Assembly (NCBI GenBank): GCA_022791755.1
Contig: JAAVZR010000024.1
Location: forward strand, 62,001 to 126,000
Origin: Lachnospiraceae bacterium
GTDB taxonomy: Bacteria > Bacillota > Clostridia > Lachnospirales > Lachnospiraceae
Direction of reading: 5' to 3'
Length of the DNA: 64,000 nucleotides
Of the stretch, positions 26,274-36,118 are shown one piece after another. Within the stretch, counting starts at the first letter, position 1, and every line of letters starts with the position of its first letter. A program made the translations under genes and the position numbers. A model generated the notes under the pieces. That model did not search any database and was not told the DNA's origin. It saw nothing but the letters and a program-made list of their open reading frames with translations.

Positions 26274-27869
26274 ATGAAGCAGACAAGGATAACAGACGCA
26301 AAGGCAACCGTGATCGGTCTAGATTTTGGTACTCAGGCAGCGCGAGCCGTTCTTGTGCAGGCAGAGACAGGTCAGGTGCTTTATTCATACCGCGTATCGT
26401 ATGCCGACAGCACTGCCGCACGATCTGCCCGGAGAGATACGCTTCTCCCTTTGGCAGACGACTATGAATGGGCGTTATGGGAGCTCCTGGAACATGCCGT
26501 TTTGGCCCGGTACAGAAACACTGTCACAGGGATCTGCGTCGATGCCACCTCCTTTACCATGATCCCCGTGGCGGCAGACGGGAGAGCGCTGTCTCAGCTG
26601 GAGGGTTTTTCCAAAGAACCTCATGCCTGCGGAAAGCTGTGGAAATATCACAGGGCACAAGCGCAGGCCGAGGAAGCGCTGGCATTGGCCAGAGAGCGCG
26701 AAGAAGCCTTTCTCAGACGGACCGGAGGTTTTCTCTCCTGTGAGTGGGCTCTTCCCAAACTGATGGAGATCCGGGATCAGGCGCCCTTCGTATACGCCGC
26801 CGTGGATCTGGTCCTGGATCTATGCGAATTCCTTACCTTCCGCCTGACAGGCCAGGTAACCCGCAGCATGGGAAGCATGTGCTATAAAGGATTGTGGGCC
26901 GCTGATCTGGGCTTTCCCTCCGACGGATTTTTAAATGGCCTGCGGCCGGGAATGGCCGGTGAGTATCGCCGTTTCATGCGGGGGCCGGTGCTGCGCCCCG
27001 GGGAGCCGGCCGGGTTTTTGCGCGAGGACCTCTGTCAACGCTTTGGATTTTGTAAAGGAATTTCGATTGCCGCAGGTCTTCTGGACGGACATACGGCTTT
27101 TGCGGCAATGGGTGCGATGAAAGCAGGAGACGCAGCGTTAGTCATAGGAACATCAAACGTGCTCACCATTCAAAGCGAAGTTTTGTGCGAAGCAGAAGGC
27201 ATATGCGGCGTTGCCATGAACGGACAGATGCCGGGACTCTACGGTATCGATGCCGGGCAGAGCTGTACGGGCGATATGCTGCAATGGTATCTGGACAATA
27301 TGATGACAGAGGATATCCAGAGGGAATCCCGGCACAGCGGAATCTCTCCCCACGAAATTCTGACAGCGCAGATTCAGGCTCCATGGGAAAGCAGGATGAT
27401 CGCTCTGGACTGGTGGAACGGAAGCCGGAACGCGCCCTGCGATATAAGCCTTCATGGCGCCCTCTGGGGATTTTCCATGGATACGCGGCCAAAGGATATT
27501 TATCTGGCCCTGTTGCAGTCCATTGTATGCGGTACCCGTGAAATCCTTGATACAGTAGAGCGTCAGGGCGTTACGATCAGACGGATTTTGGCAAGCGGCG
27601 GCATTGCCGGCAAAAATCGTCTTCTCATGCAGGAATATGCCAATCTCCTGCACAGGCCTGTCCAGGTGGCGGAGGTAAAGGAAGGCCCGGCTCTGGGAGC
27701 AGCTCTCTTTGCCGCCTTAGCAGCAGGCCTTTTTGATACGGTCAGGGAAGCGTATGAACACATGGGTGTGCAGAAATTTATTATTTACACGCCGGACAGA
27801 GAACACGAAAGCGCTTACGAAGCGTTGTATCAGAAAGCTCACGCTCTGCGCCTTTTGCTGAAAATGTAA
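26274..27869 (+). CDS. FGGY-family carbohydrate kinase, ribulokinase-like
   Basis: This protein has 531 residues from the ATG at 26274, which has GGATGGAGAT in front; an ATG at 26205 would add 23 residues but lies almost at the predicted transcript start. The N-terminal ATPase motif is VIGLDFGTQAARAVLVQAET. ICVDATSFTMIPV, PHACGKLWKYH and LDWWNGSRN resemble L-ribulokinase (AraB), and the second domain carries SGGIAGKN and GPALGAALFAA. Family members phosphorylate pentuloses or related sugars with ATP. It is divergent from the FAD oxidoreductase and precedes the GntR gene, so it probably phosphorylates the product of the imported and oxidised sugar. The exact substrate is not determined. Confidence 0.88.
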   Translation: MKQTRITDAKATVIGLDFGTQAARAVLVQAETGQVLYSYRVSYADSTAARSARRDTLLPLADDYEWALWELLEHAVLARYRNTVTGICVDATSFTMIPVAADGRALSQLEGFSKEPHACGKLWKYHRAQAQAEEALALAREREEAFLRRTGGFLSCEWALPKLMEIRDQAPFVYAAVDLVLDLCEFLTFRLTGQVTRSMGSMCYKGLWAADLGFPSDGFLNGLRPGMAGEYRRFMRGPVLRPGEPAGFLREDLCQRFGFCKGISIAAGLLDGHTAFAAMGAMKAGDAALVIGTSNVLTIQSEVLCEAEGICGVAMNGQMPGLYGIDAGQSCTGDMLQWYLDNMMTEDIQRESRHSGISPHEILTAQIQAPWESRMIALDWWNGSRNAPCDISLHGALWGFSMDTRPKDIYLALLQSIVCGTREILDTVERQGVTIRRILASGGIAGKNRLLMQEYANLLHRPVQVAEVKEGPALGAALFAALAAGLFDTVREAYEHMGVQKFIIYTPDREHESAYEALYQKAHALRLLLKM

Positions 27870-27927
27870 CGATATCCGTCCGGTCCCGCAATATGACACA
27901 GGAAAAGCATAAAAAAATCAAAAAATA

Positions 27928-27956
27928 TTGACAGCTCTTTCCCGTCCAGATATAAT
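27928..27956 (+). promoter_or_regulatory. Consensus promoter of the GntR gene
   Basis: TTGACA (27928-27933) and TATAAT (27951-27956) have a 17-base spacer. A weak dyad ATGAC (27955-27959) ... GTCAT (27979-27983) follows and may be a GntR autoregulatory site. Confidence 0.75.
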
Positions 27957-28007
27957 GACGTTCGTAGGCATAAACTATGTCATGTTTTACAGGGTGGGGA
28001 AAGTGAT

Positions 28008-28724
28008 ATGTCATTATATCATAAAATTGTGGATACGATTATGGAAAAAATCAAAACAGGAGAATGGGAGCCAGGCTACATGATCCCTTCCGAAAAGGAG
28101 CTTTGTGAACAGTTCCATGTCAGTCGTCCCACAGTGCGCTCCGCGCTGTCAATCATAGTAAACCAGGGGTATTTAAAACGGATAAAGGGGAAGGGAACCT
28201 TTGTCTGTAAACCGAAGCTCCTGGAAAATACCACCGTCTTTCTGGAAAGCTTCAGTCACGGACTGATTGAAAAGGGAATGCAGGTTCAGACAGAAGTCCT
28301 GGAGCAGAGAGTAATGGGAGCAGACGAGACCGTAGCCGGAAAACTGGAGCTCTTACCGGGAGATAAGGTCATCAAGCTGGTGCGCCTGCGGTACGTTCGG
28401 GAATCGTTCCATGAAGGCCCCATTGTGTACAATATCTCTTATTTTCCGGGGCGATATGAATTTCTGCAAAAATGCGATTTTGAAAAAGAATCTCTGACCG
28501 ACGCTTTAAAGCGCAACCGCGTCGGCCGCAGATATCTGAAAAAATATGTGGATGCCACGCTGCTGGAAGGAAAGATTGCAAGAATCCTCGGCGTACCGGA
28601 AAAAAGTCTGGGGATTTTGATCAGCGCAGTCTGTCGCACCGATGACAGAAGTCAGGTGATCGAATATACCCTCAGCTATTATCCGGCGAACCGTAACACG
28701 TTTCTTCTGGAGATCAGCGTGTAA
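28008..28724 (+). CDS. GntR-family regulator with UTRA sensor domain
   Basis: This 238-residue protein has an N-terminal GntR winged helix (about 1-68, IMEKIKTGEWEPGYMIPSEK, then FHVSRPTVRSALSIIVNQGY and KGKGTFV) and a C-terminal UTRA ligand domain (about 85-235). HutC/GntR-UTRA proteins sense sugar phosphates or amino-acid derivatives. It lies downstream of the kinase with its own promoter and is the obvious candidate regulator of the sugar locus 16778-27869. The ribosome-binding site is weak. Confidence 0.92.
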   Translation: MSLYHKIVDTIMEKIKTGEWEPGYMIPSEKELCEQFHVSRPTVRSALSIIVNQGYLKRIKGKGTFVCKPKLLENTTVFLESFSHGLIEKGMQVQTEVLEQRVMGADETVAGKLELLPGDKVIKLVRLRYVRESFHEGPIVYNISYFPGRYEFLQKCDFEKESLTDALKRNRVGRRYLKKYVDATLLEGKIARILGVPEKSLGILISAVCRTDDRSQVIEYTLSYYPANRNTFLLEISV

Positions 28725-28736
28725 AAATTTTCATCG

Positions 28737-28818
28737 TGCGGATTGTGGGACTCGAACCCATACCCCTCTCAGGACAGGAACCTAAATCCTGCGCGTCTGC
28801 CAGTTCCGCCAAATCCGC
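28737..28818 (-). tRNA. tRNA-Leu (TAG anticodon)
   Basis: The minus strand folds as a class II tRNA. Acceptor GCGGATT pairs with AATCCGC, the anticodon loop is TTTAGGT (TAG), and the variable arm is long. CCA is not encoded. Its promoter is at 28920-28948. Confidence 0.95.
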
Positions 28819-28919
28819 TTTACATGAGTAACAAAAAAGCTTTTCCCACGCTCTGTTTTTCGGCCGTCCTACGGGACTTCATCCCCCGGAAAACGGACAG
28901 CGTCAGACAGGCTGTTTTT

Positions 28920-28948
28920 ATTATAAGGAGGCTGTCCCATAAAGTCAA
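28920..28948 (-). promoter_or_regulatory. Promoter of tRNA-Leu
   Basis: On the minus strand TTGACT (28943-28948) and TATAAT (28920-28925) have a 17-base spacer. It is back-to-back with the promoter of the next tRNA cluster. Confidence 0.8.
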
Positions 28949-28990
28949 TCTTTTTTTGCAGGCTGAAAAATGAAAATTTAAAAATACTAA

Positions 28991-29019
28991 TTGACAATTT
29001 GCTGTGACTAGTATATAAT
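28991..29019 (+). promoter_or_regulatory. Consensus promoter of the Gly-His-Gln-Lys tRNA cluster
   Basis: TTGACA (28991-28996) and TATAAT (29014-29019), with a 17-base spacer, lie about 40 bases upstream of tRNA-Gly. Confidence 0.85.
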
Positions 29020-29059
29020 AGTTCATGCGTTACTGAGAAACGCACTATCAAATACAGAT

Positions 29060-29130
29060 GCAGGTGTAGTTCAATGGTAGAACACTAGCCTTCCAAGCTA
29101 GATACGTGGGTTCGATTCCCATCACCTGCT
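29060..29130 (+). tRNA. tRNA-Gly (TCC anticodon)
   Basis: The cloverleaf is complete with acceptor GCAGGTG/CACCTGC, anticodon loop CTTCCAA and T-loop TTCGATT. It is the first gene of a four-tRNA transcript. Confidence 0.96.
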
Positions 29131-29186
29131 TTGCATCGGCCACAGATGCGCAGGCAGTCAGCTTTACAAGCGCAGGTGATTTCATG

Positions 29187-29260
29187 GTGGGTATGGCGCA
29201 GTTGGTTAGCGCGCCAGATTGTGGCTCTGGAGGTCCAGGGTTCAAGTCCCTGTACCCACC
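29187..29260 (+). tRNA. tRNA-His (GTG anticodon)
   Basis: Acceptor GTGGGTA pairs with TACCCAC, and the anticodon loop is TTGTGGC. A G at 29186 can pair with C73 at 29260, the extra G-1:C73 pair typical of tRNA-His. Confidence 0.96.
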
Positions 29261-29265
29261 CTCAT

Positions 29266-29337
29266 TGGGCTATCGCCAAGCGGTAAGGCACAGGACTTTG
29301 ACTCCTGCAGTCGCTGGTTCGAATCCAGCTAGCCCAG
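29266..29337 (+). tRNA. tRNA-Gln (TTG anticodon)
   Basis: Acceptor TGGGCTA pairs with TAGCCCA, the anticodon loop is CTTTGAC, and the discriminator is G. Confidence 0.96.
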
Positions 29338-29344
29338 TTTATGC

Positions 29345-29417
29345 GGGCCATTAGCTCAGGTGGTAGAGCACTTGACTTTTAATCAAGTTGTCCGGGGTTC
29401 GAGTCCCCGATGGCTCA
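29345..29417 (+). tRNA. tRNA-Lys (TTT anticodon)
   Basis: Acceptor GGGCCAT pairs with ATGGCTC (one G-T pair), and the anticodon loop is CTTTTAA. It is the last gene of the cluster and is followed by a terminator. Confidence 0.96.
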
Positions 29418-29427
29418 TGAATAGCAG

Positions 29428-29453
29428 ATAAGCCTTGCGGGGCTTATTTTTTT
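29428..29453 (+). terminator. Terminator of the tRNA cluster
   Basis: ATAAGCC pairs with GGCTTAT across a 6-base loop, followed by a run of T to 29453. Confidence 0.85.
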
Positions 29454-29556
29454 ATCTTTCGACAGCTTGTCAGGATAATACAAATGATTACCGGACAGCT
29501 TACCCTCTTTTATGGAGAGGCTTACCCTCCGTTCTTACGAAAGGAGGGCGCGGCCA

Positions 29557-29616
29557 ATGTATGTTACATATCCTGATTTAATTCAGACCGGACATGTGCT
29601 AATTTTCGCGTTCAGT
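29557..29616 (+). pseudogene. Remnant of a small holin-like peptide gene
   Basis: After a good ribosome-binding site (AAGGAGGG), an ATG opens MYVTYPDLIQTGHVLIFAF. This resembles, from memory, the N-terminus of short hydrophobic peptides of Clostridia that begin MYVTxSDLIQ. The expected hydrophobic helix and Lys-rich end are missing; similarity passes into a DeoR remnant in another frame. The stretch 29454-29556 shows no other gene. Confidence 0.35.
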
Positions 29617-29965
29617 ACATCGAAGGCAAAATCCATGAGGAAGGATTTTATACCGAACCCGAAGATCTTCATCGCGACTTAAATAACCTGTTTTTAGATA
29701 AGCTGTTTTTTCCATCGATACCATCGATATCTCTTATGGATATACCCTGTCCGATCCTCCGGCTCATGACACCATTATCATCGCCAGGGAGCATTCCAAG
29801 CAGGCCATTATGGTTGCCGATCACTCCAAATTTGACAAACGCTCTTTTATGAAAATCGGAGATCTGACCTTTGCAAAGACCGTGATTACGAACCTCGAGA
29901 TCCCTGTCGCTTACCGCAATTACTATGAAGCCGTGGGAGTTCATGTAATCACCGCCGATAACTGA
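29598..29965 (+). pseudogene. DeoR-family regulator remnant (C-terminal sensor domain, frameshifted)
   Basis: Two frames must be joined. The first (from about 29598) reads EGFYTEPEDLHRDLNNLFLD. The second, after a shift near 29705-29725, reads IDISYGYTLSDPP, then VADHSKFDKRSFMKIGDLTF and a stop at 29963. These match the DeoRC domain, including the typical V-A-D-H-S-K segment. The whole DNA-binding N-terminus is absent, so this is a decayed gene. It directly precedes a truncated FGGY kinase, consistent with a lost sugar operon. Confidence 0.7.
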
Positions 29966-29980
29966 CCAGGAGGAAGCAAT

Positions 29981-30700
29981 GTGAAAAAAGACAAGTTCAT
30001 CGCCCGCGATTTGGGAACCGGAGGAATCAAGGCCTCCCTGTTTTCCGCGGACGGAGTATCTCTTTGTGGATTTTTCCGACAATACGGAACATATTTCCCG
30101 AAGGACAAACACATCGAGCAGCGTCCTTCGGACTGGTGGAATGCCGTCTGTCATGCTACCAGGCAGCTTTTAGAGGGCAGCTGTACGCAGCCTTGTGAGA
30201 TCGCCTGTATCGCGCTCTCCGGTCATAGTCTGGTCGCCGTTCCCCTGGGAGCCGGCGGAAACGTGCTGGCAGAACAGGTCCCCATCTGGTGTGACACGAG
30301 AGCCGGTCAGGAAGCTGCTGAATTTTTTGACCGTATTTCTTATGAGGACTGGTATTCCGTCACAGGCAACGGGGACCCGCCGGAAACCTATACCCCTTTT
30401 AAGCTGATGTGGATGAAGCGTCATCAGCCGGAAATCTACGAGAAGGCCCATGTCGTCCTGGGTTCCAAGGATTTTATCAACTATAAGCTTACCGGCGTTC
30501 TCCGCACCGATCCCTCCTACGCCTCGGGATCCGGCACATTCAGCCTTCTGAAGTGGCAGTATGAAAAACGTTTTATGGAAGCTGCCGGAGAATGCGGGCT
30601 GCTGCCCGGGACTCGTGATGTCTTAATGAAAGATATGGGGGATTCCCCGGATATTTATCTGGCCAGGCTGGGAGACCGAATGGAAACAGAAAAACTGTAA
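29981..30700 (+). pseudogene. Truncated FGGY-family kinase (N-terminal half)
   Basis: A GTG at 29981, preceded by CAGGAGGAAG, opens a 239-residue frame. It has FGGY motif I (ARDLGTGGIKASLFSADG), IALSGHSL and WCDTRAGQEA, and family members run to about 480-520 residues. The frame ends about 15-20 residues after leaving the family pattern (MGDSPDIYLARLGDRMETEK), so an internal deletion probably fused it to unrelated sequence. The second ATP-binding domain is missing, so it should be inactive. Its partner is the DeoR remnant just upstream. Confidence 0.8.
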
Positions 30701-30706
30701 ACAAAA

Positions 30707-30741
30707 AGCAGCCGGCATTCCTCAAATAACCGCCGGCTGCT
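30707..30741 (-). terminator. Terminator of the GH1 gene
   Basis: AGCAGCCGGC pairs with GCCGGCTGCT. On the minus strand it is followed by TTTTTGT. It lies 22 bases after the GH1 stop. Confidence 0.8.
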
Positions 30742-30762
30742 CTGCGTATCCCTTTGACTTTC

Positions 30763-32238
<1,476 letters not shown>

Positions 32239-32378
32239 TCAGAGAACGATACGATTATACCAGATATCCGCCGCCCAAACAAAAAAAGAACAAAATATGT
32301 AATTACAGAAAATGTATCCGGACGGATGAAAGCTGCCGATCCTGAATTTCCCCTGTGCCGCCTCAGCCGCCATCCGGT

Positions 32379-33215
32379 TCATACCGTCCCGGAGGAACAG
32401 GCCGGACCGCCTCCGTTCTGGTACAATTCACAGTACTGAGCCACTTGTTCCGCAACGATCTGCGTCATAAGGTAATCGATCTGATAGCTGCCGCTGCCCG
32501 GCAGATACAGAACATGGTCAAGCAAGGATTCCTCTATCTTTTCCCGGGAATGGGTCACAAGCCAGATACAGGAGCTCTGTTTCCTCAAATACGGGAGCAG
32601 CCCCTGAGAATACAAAGGAATCCGTCCTGACCGGCTGACAAGGACAATCATCGCTCTGTTTTGATCTGAAAAAATCATGCGGTCCGGTTCCGGAACCGCG
32701 ATGGAGCAGCATGACACAATCCCATAATCCAGCCGGGTATTTAAATAGTCGCCAAACAGACAGGACAGCCCCATCCCGATGCAGGTTATGGCGTGATATC
32801 TCACCATGTCCTCCGCCATCTTTCTCACACCGGCCAATACCTTTTCGTCAGCCATTTGTGCCAGATATATGTTCAAATCCTTTCGGAAACCGGAAAATGT
32901 CCGGTCCGATCCGGATTCAGGACCAGCCTTTTGCCCAATCAGACAGTAGCGCTCCTGCGTGGCATAGGATTCCTTCATCGCTCTGTACTGGCATGGTATG
33001 GCCTCTCTGAATTCCGGAAAGCTTTCAAACCCCAGCTCTCTCACAAAACGCAGAACCGAAGGCTGTGATACGTGACAGGCTTCGGCTATATCCGCCACGC
33101 GAAGCCTCGGCACATCGTTGAGATGTCTCAGCAGATATTTGGCGATCTCCTCATTCACCGAGCTGTTTTTTTGATTTTTCAGATATATATTCAGTAAGTT
33201 GGCAATCGAATTCAT
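32379..33215 (-). CDS. MurR/RpiR-family transcriptional regulator
   Basis: This 278-residue protein has an N-terminal HTH_6 domain (about 1-75, VADIAEACHVSQPSVLRFVR, then ELGFESFPEFR) and a C-terminal SIS sugar-phosphate-binding domain (about 120-250, with MIVLVSRSGRIP). It lies upstream of the GH1 gene, separated by 200 bases that hold the GH1 5' region. It probably senses a phospho-sugar released by that enzyme. Confidence 0.9.
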   Translation of the reverse strand: MNSIANLLNIYLKNQKNSSVNEEIAKYLLRHLNDVPRLRVADIAEACHVSQPSVLRFVRELGFESFPEFREAIPCQYRAMKESYATQERYCLIGQKAGPESGSDRTFSGFRKDLNIYLAQMADEKVLAGVRKMAEDMVRYHAITCIGMGLSCLFGDYLNTRLDYGIVSCCSIAVPEPDRMIFSDQNRAMIVLVSRSGRIPLYSQGLLPYLRKQSSCIWLVTHSREKIEESLLDHVLYLPGSGSYQIDYLMTQIVAEQVAQYCELYQNGGGPACSSGTV

Positions 33216-33260
33216 CGAATTCCCGTCCGCCTCCTCTAATCTCCGTGTGAAAAAACATTC

Positions 33261-33740
33261 TCACAGATAGCATATGGTAAAATGCGCTTCTCCTTGTCCG
33301 TCAATCTCCATCATCATGTAGGACGGACGGTGATTATCCTGGCGGGGGAAGGAGAGGCTTCCCGGATTCAAAAGCGTCACGCCCTTATCGTATTGAATCA
33401 CCGGCTTATGGGTATGGCCGTACAGCGCCAGGCTACAGTTTCTGGCTCTGGCCTCATCTGCCAGAAGACGGTTTGTCATGGACACCCGATAATAATGTCC
33501 ATGGCACAAAAAAGCTCTGTATGTACCGATCTGAATCTCCTGCTCCATGGGCAGCTGCGTAAAAAAATCATTATTTCCGGCCACGGCATATAAGGGACAA
33601 TCCACCGTGGACTCCAGCTCCCGCTCCGTCCCCTCCACGTCTCCCAGATGCAGCACCATATCCACCGGCTTCACCTTCTCATAGACGACCCGAAACTTTC
33701 CGTTACGGCCATGAGTATCGCTGACGATCAGTATTCTCAT
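33261..33740 (-). CDS. YfcE/MJ0936-type metallophosphoesterase
   Basis: This 159-residue protein has the calcineurin-like metal motifs in order: VSDTHGR (about 6-12), LGDVEG (about 32-37), GNND (about 54-57), CHGHYY (about 79-84) and GHTHKP (about 107-112). Relatives hydrolyse phosphodiesters in vitro; the in vivo substrate is unclear. Its ATG overlaps the stop of the RdgB gene by 4 bases, so the two are coupled in a four-gene housekeeping operon. Confidence 0.93.
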   Translation of the reverse strand: MRILIVSDTHGRNGKFRVVYEKVKPVDMVLHLGDVEGTERELESTVDCPLYAVAGNNDFFTQLPMEQEIQIGTYRAFLCHGHYYRVSMTNRLLADEARARNCSLALYGHTHKPVIQYDKGVTLLNPGSLSFPRQDNHRPSYMMMEIDGQGEAHFTICYL

Positions 33741-34345
33741 CCCTCATACTCCTCAAAATATCTGATTAATTTCTTTTTCATGGCTCTGAGCGCCTTTCCC
33801 CGATGGCTCACCGCATTCTTCTGCTCCGGTGTCAGCTCCGCCGTGGTGGCATGAAAGTCCGGCACATAAAAAATAGGATCGTACCCAAAGCCCTCGTCGC
33901 CCGCCGGCTCATAGGCTATGATTCCCTCGATAACCCCCTGCGTGGTGAGAGTCTGTCCATCCGGAAGCACCGCCGCTATGGCGCTGACAAACCTGGCTCC
34001 CCTCTCTTCATCCGGTACTCCGCAGAGCTTTCGGATAATCGCCGCATTCTTCACCTCATAAGGAGTATCCTCTCCCATATAGCGGGCGGAATAAACGCCC
34101 GGCAGCCCGTCCAGATAATCAATCTCCAGGCCCGAATCGTCTGCCAGCACAATGGCATCTGCCGCACAGGAGTGAATCGCCCTGGCCTTAATCAGCGCAT
34201 TTTCTTCAAACGTCAGGCCGTCCTCGTCGATCTCCATCTCAATACCGGCCTCCTTCATGGAAAGAATCTCCGCATCCAGATCGCTCAGAATCATGCGGAT
34301 CTCCTTCATTTTTCCGGCATTGCCGGTCGCAAATATGATCTTCAT
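33737..34345 (-). CDS. rdgB: XTP/dITP diphosphatase (RdgB/HAM1 family)
   Basis: This 202-residue protein begins IIFATGNAGKMKEI, the conserved nucleotide-binding N-terminus. It carries VLADDSGLEID and LDGLPGVYSARY, then GDEGFGYDPIFYV and SHRGKALRAM near the end. It hydrolyses non-canonical purine triphosphates to monophosphates and so keeps inosine and xanthosine out of nucleic acids. It overlaps the upstream methyltransferase gene and the downstream phosphoesterase gene by 4 bases each (ATGA junctions). Confidence 0.96.
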   Translation of the reverse strand: MKIIFATGNAGKMKEIRMILSDLDAEILSMKEAGIEMEIDEDGLTFEENALIKARAIHSCAADAIVLADDSGLEIDYLDGLPGVYSARYMGEDTPYEVKNAAIIRKLCGVPDEERGARFVSAIAAVLPDGQTLTTQGVIEGIIAYEPAGDEGFGYDPIFYVPDFHATTAELTPEQKNAVSHRGKALRAMKKKLIRYFEEYEG

Positions 34346-35514
34346 CTCTCCTCCTTGTGATTCTCTGGCTTCACCCTGCGGGGCGGCTTCGGCCCCAGAT
34401 ACTGATACAGATATGCCTTCATCATACCGTTATAAATCTTGCGGTTCTTGTCTGCCTTACGCCCGATATACTTTTCCGCCTCTTCGTAGGCTGTAATAAT
34501 ATAGGCGGACCAGCTGTCCAGCATCTGATAACGCTCTCCCAGCTCCCGGTACAGCGCCGGTAAGCCCTCCTTCTCTCCCAGGCGTTCCCCATAGGGAGGA
34601 TTCGTAATCAGAAAACCGTACTTCTTCGGATGGCTCAGCTCACTTACCGCACGCCTTTGGAAATGGATCATATGGTCCACTCCGGCTTCCCTGGCATTCT
34701 CTCTGGCCGACGCCACCACATCGCCGTCTATATCATAGCCCTGGATATCTACCTTCACCGTATCATCTGCCAGGTCTCTAGCCTCTGTGGCCGCCTCGTA
34801 CCAGGTTTTCCTGGGAATGAGGTTTGTCCACCCTTCCGCCAGAAAAGCCCGGTTCATCCCCGGCGCCATGTGCGCAGCTATCATGGCTGCCTCTATCGGA
34901 AACGTACCGCTCCCGCAGAAGGGATCCACCAGAATTCTGTCGCCCTTCCATGGCGAAAACAAAAGAATCGCTGCCGCCAGCGTCTCCGTAACAGGCGCTT
35001 TGCTGGCAAGAAGCCGGTAGCCGCGGCGATGTAACGATTCGCCTGTGGTATCCAGCGCAATCGTAACCTGATCCTTCAACAAAAAAACTCTCAGAGGATA
35101 CGCCTGCCCTGACTCGGCAAACCAGTTCACATGGTAGTGTTCCTTCAGCCGTTCCACCATGGCTTTTTTCACCAGCGACTGGATATCCGATGTGCTGAAC
35201 AGCCTGCTTTTCACCGAAGTGGCTTTCGTCACCCAAAAGCGTCCGTCTTCCGGTATATACTCTTCCCATGGCAGCTCTCTGGTCCGCTCAAACAGCTCCT
35301 CAAAACTAAGGGCCCGAAAGCTTCCCACCTTCAGCATGATCCGTTCTGTGGTCCGCAGGAAAATATTGGCCCGGCAGGCGGCCGCCATGTCGCCCAGAAA
35401 GGTGATCCTTCCGTCCTCTACCTGGCTGACCTCATAGCCCAGCTCCTGTACTTCTTTCTTTAATACGGCCTCCATGCCAAAATGGCAGGGCGCTATCCAC
35501 TCATATGTCTGCAT
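34342..35514 (-). CDS. THUMP-domain rRNA N2-guanine methyltransferase (RlmL/YpsC-like)
   Basis: This protein has 390 residues from the ATG at 35514, preceded by GGAGAAC. An N-terminal THUMP domain (about 1-160) is followed by a class I methyltransferase domain with the SAM motif VDPFCGSGTFPIEAA and the N-methylation motif LITNPPYGERL. This matches the YpsC/RlmL family that makes m2G in 23S rRNA. The Lys/Arg-rich C-terminus (KPPRRVKPENH) may bind RNA. It ends with a 4-base overlap with rdgB. Confidence 0.92.
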   Translation of the reverse strand: MQTYEWIAPCHFGMEAVLKKEVQELGYEVSQVEDGRITFLGDMAAACRANIFLRTTERIMLKVGSFRALSFEELFERTRELPWEEYIPEDGRFWVTKATSVKSRLFSTSDIQSLVKKAMVERLKEHYHVNWFAESGQAYPLRVFLLKDQVTIALDTTGESLHRRGYRLLASKAPVTETLAAAILLFSPWKGDRILVDPFCGSGTFPIEAAMIAAHMAPGMNRAFLAEGWTNLIPRKTWYEAATEARDLADDTVKVDIQGYDIDGDVVASARENAREAGVDHMIHFQRRAVSELSHPKKYGFLITNPPYGERLGEKEGLPALYRELGERYQMLDSWSAYIITAYEEAEKYIGRKADKNRKIYNGMMKAYLYQYLGPKPPRRVKPENHKEER

Positions 35515-35574
35515 TGATTTTTTGTTCTCCGTTCCTATGTAGCAGCAGGCATCACGGCCCGCTGTGTTCACTAC

Positions 35575-35898
35575 TTATATATTAAATCCCGACACGGTTT
35601 CTGTCAATGCACAGATCTCATCATATGCCCCAATTACCGCGATTGTTTGAAACCCGGCCTCCGACAGATCGCGGGCCGCCGCCATGGCAGAACCGCCTCT
35701 TTCACAGTAAAAAACCAGCTCTCTGCCGGCAGGTAACCGTTCTATGACTTTCTCCAGCGAAGAGTAAGGTACATTTACCGCTCCCCGGATATGGCTGATC
35801 CCATACTCCCGCCGGGATCTCAAATCAATCAGCAGCGCGCGGGGATGCCCCCTCATATATCTGTGAAGATCCTTCCCGGCCAATGTGTCCATCATCAT
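35575..35898 (-). CDS. Single-domain rhodanese-like sulfurtransferase
   Basis: This 107-residue protein starts at the first of three consecutive ATG codons (35898). The domain shows DLRSRREYGISHIRGAVNVP and the active loop FYCERGGSA with the catalytic Cys. Single-domain rhodaneses pass persulfide sulfur to acceptors. A longer upstream frame exists but has no ribosome-binding site. It heads the operon with the methyltransferase, rdgB and phosphoesterase genes. No function beyond the family can be assigned. Confidence 0.87.
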   Translation of the reverse strand: MMMDTLAGKDLHRYMRGHPRALLIDLRSRREYGISHIRGAVNVPYSSLEKVIERLPAGRELVFYCERGGSAMAAARDLSEAGFQTIAVIGAYDEICALTETVSGFNI

Positions 35899-36059
35899 CA
35901 CCCGTCTTTCTTTTTCTGCACTCAGTATCGGGCGCCCTGATTTCACCCCTCCGGGCACACAGGTTCCACCCGGTAATATATCATATGTAAGAGAACGCGT
36001 TATGTGCCACATCAGAGGGCAGGGACCGGCGCCTGGGATGAAGCTTGTCCCTTCATGCA

Positions 36060-36103
36060 CAAAAACAGGGCGGACACATCATCGCTCGATGCGCCCGCCC
36101 TGT
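36060..36103 (-). terminator. Terminator of the Asn-rich small protein gene
   Basis: ACAGGGCGG (36065-36073) pairs with CCGCCCTGT (36095-36103). On the minus strand the stem is followed by a run of T. It lies 15 bases after the stop codon. Confidence 0.8.
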
Positions 36104-36118
36104 CAGCCAGATTACCGT

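Noticed and set aside
28920-28950. AGGCTGTCCCATAAAG stretch resembling the end of an insertion sequence
   Set aside because: On the minus strand it is the spacer of a well-formed TTGACT/TATAAT promoter for tRNA-Leu, and no matching second end or transposase is present.
28743-29354. Short frames across the tRNA genes
   Set aside because: They overlap complete tRNA cloverleafs and have no ribosome-binding sites.
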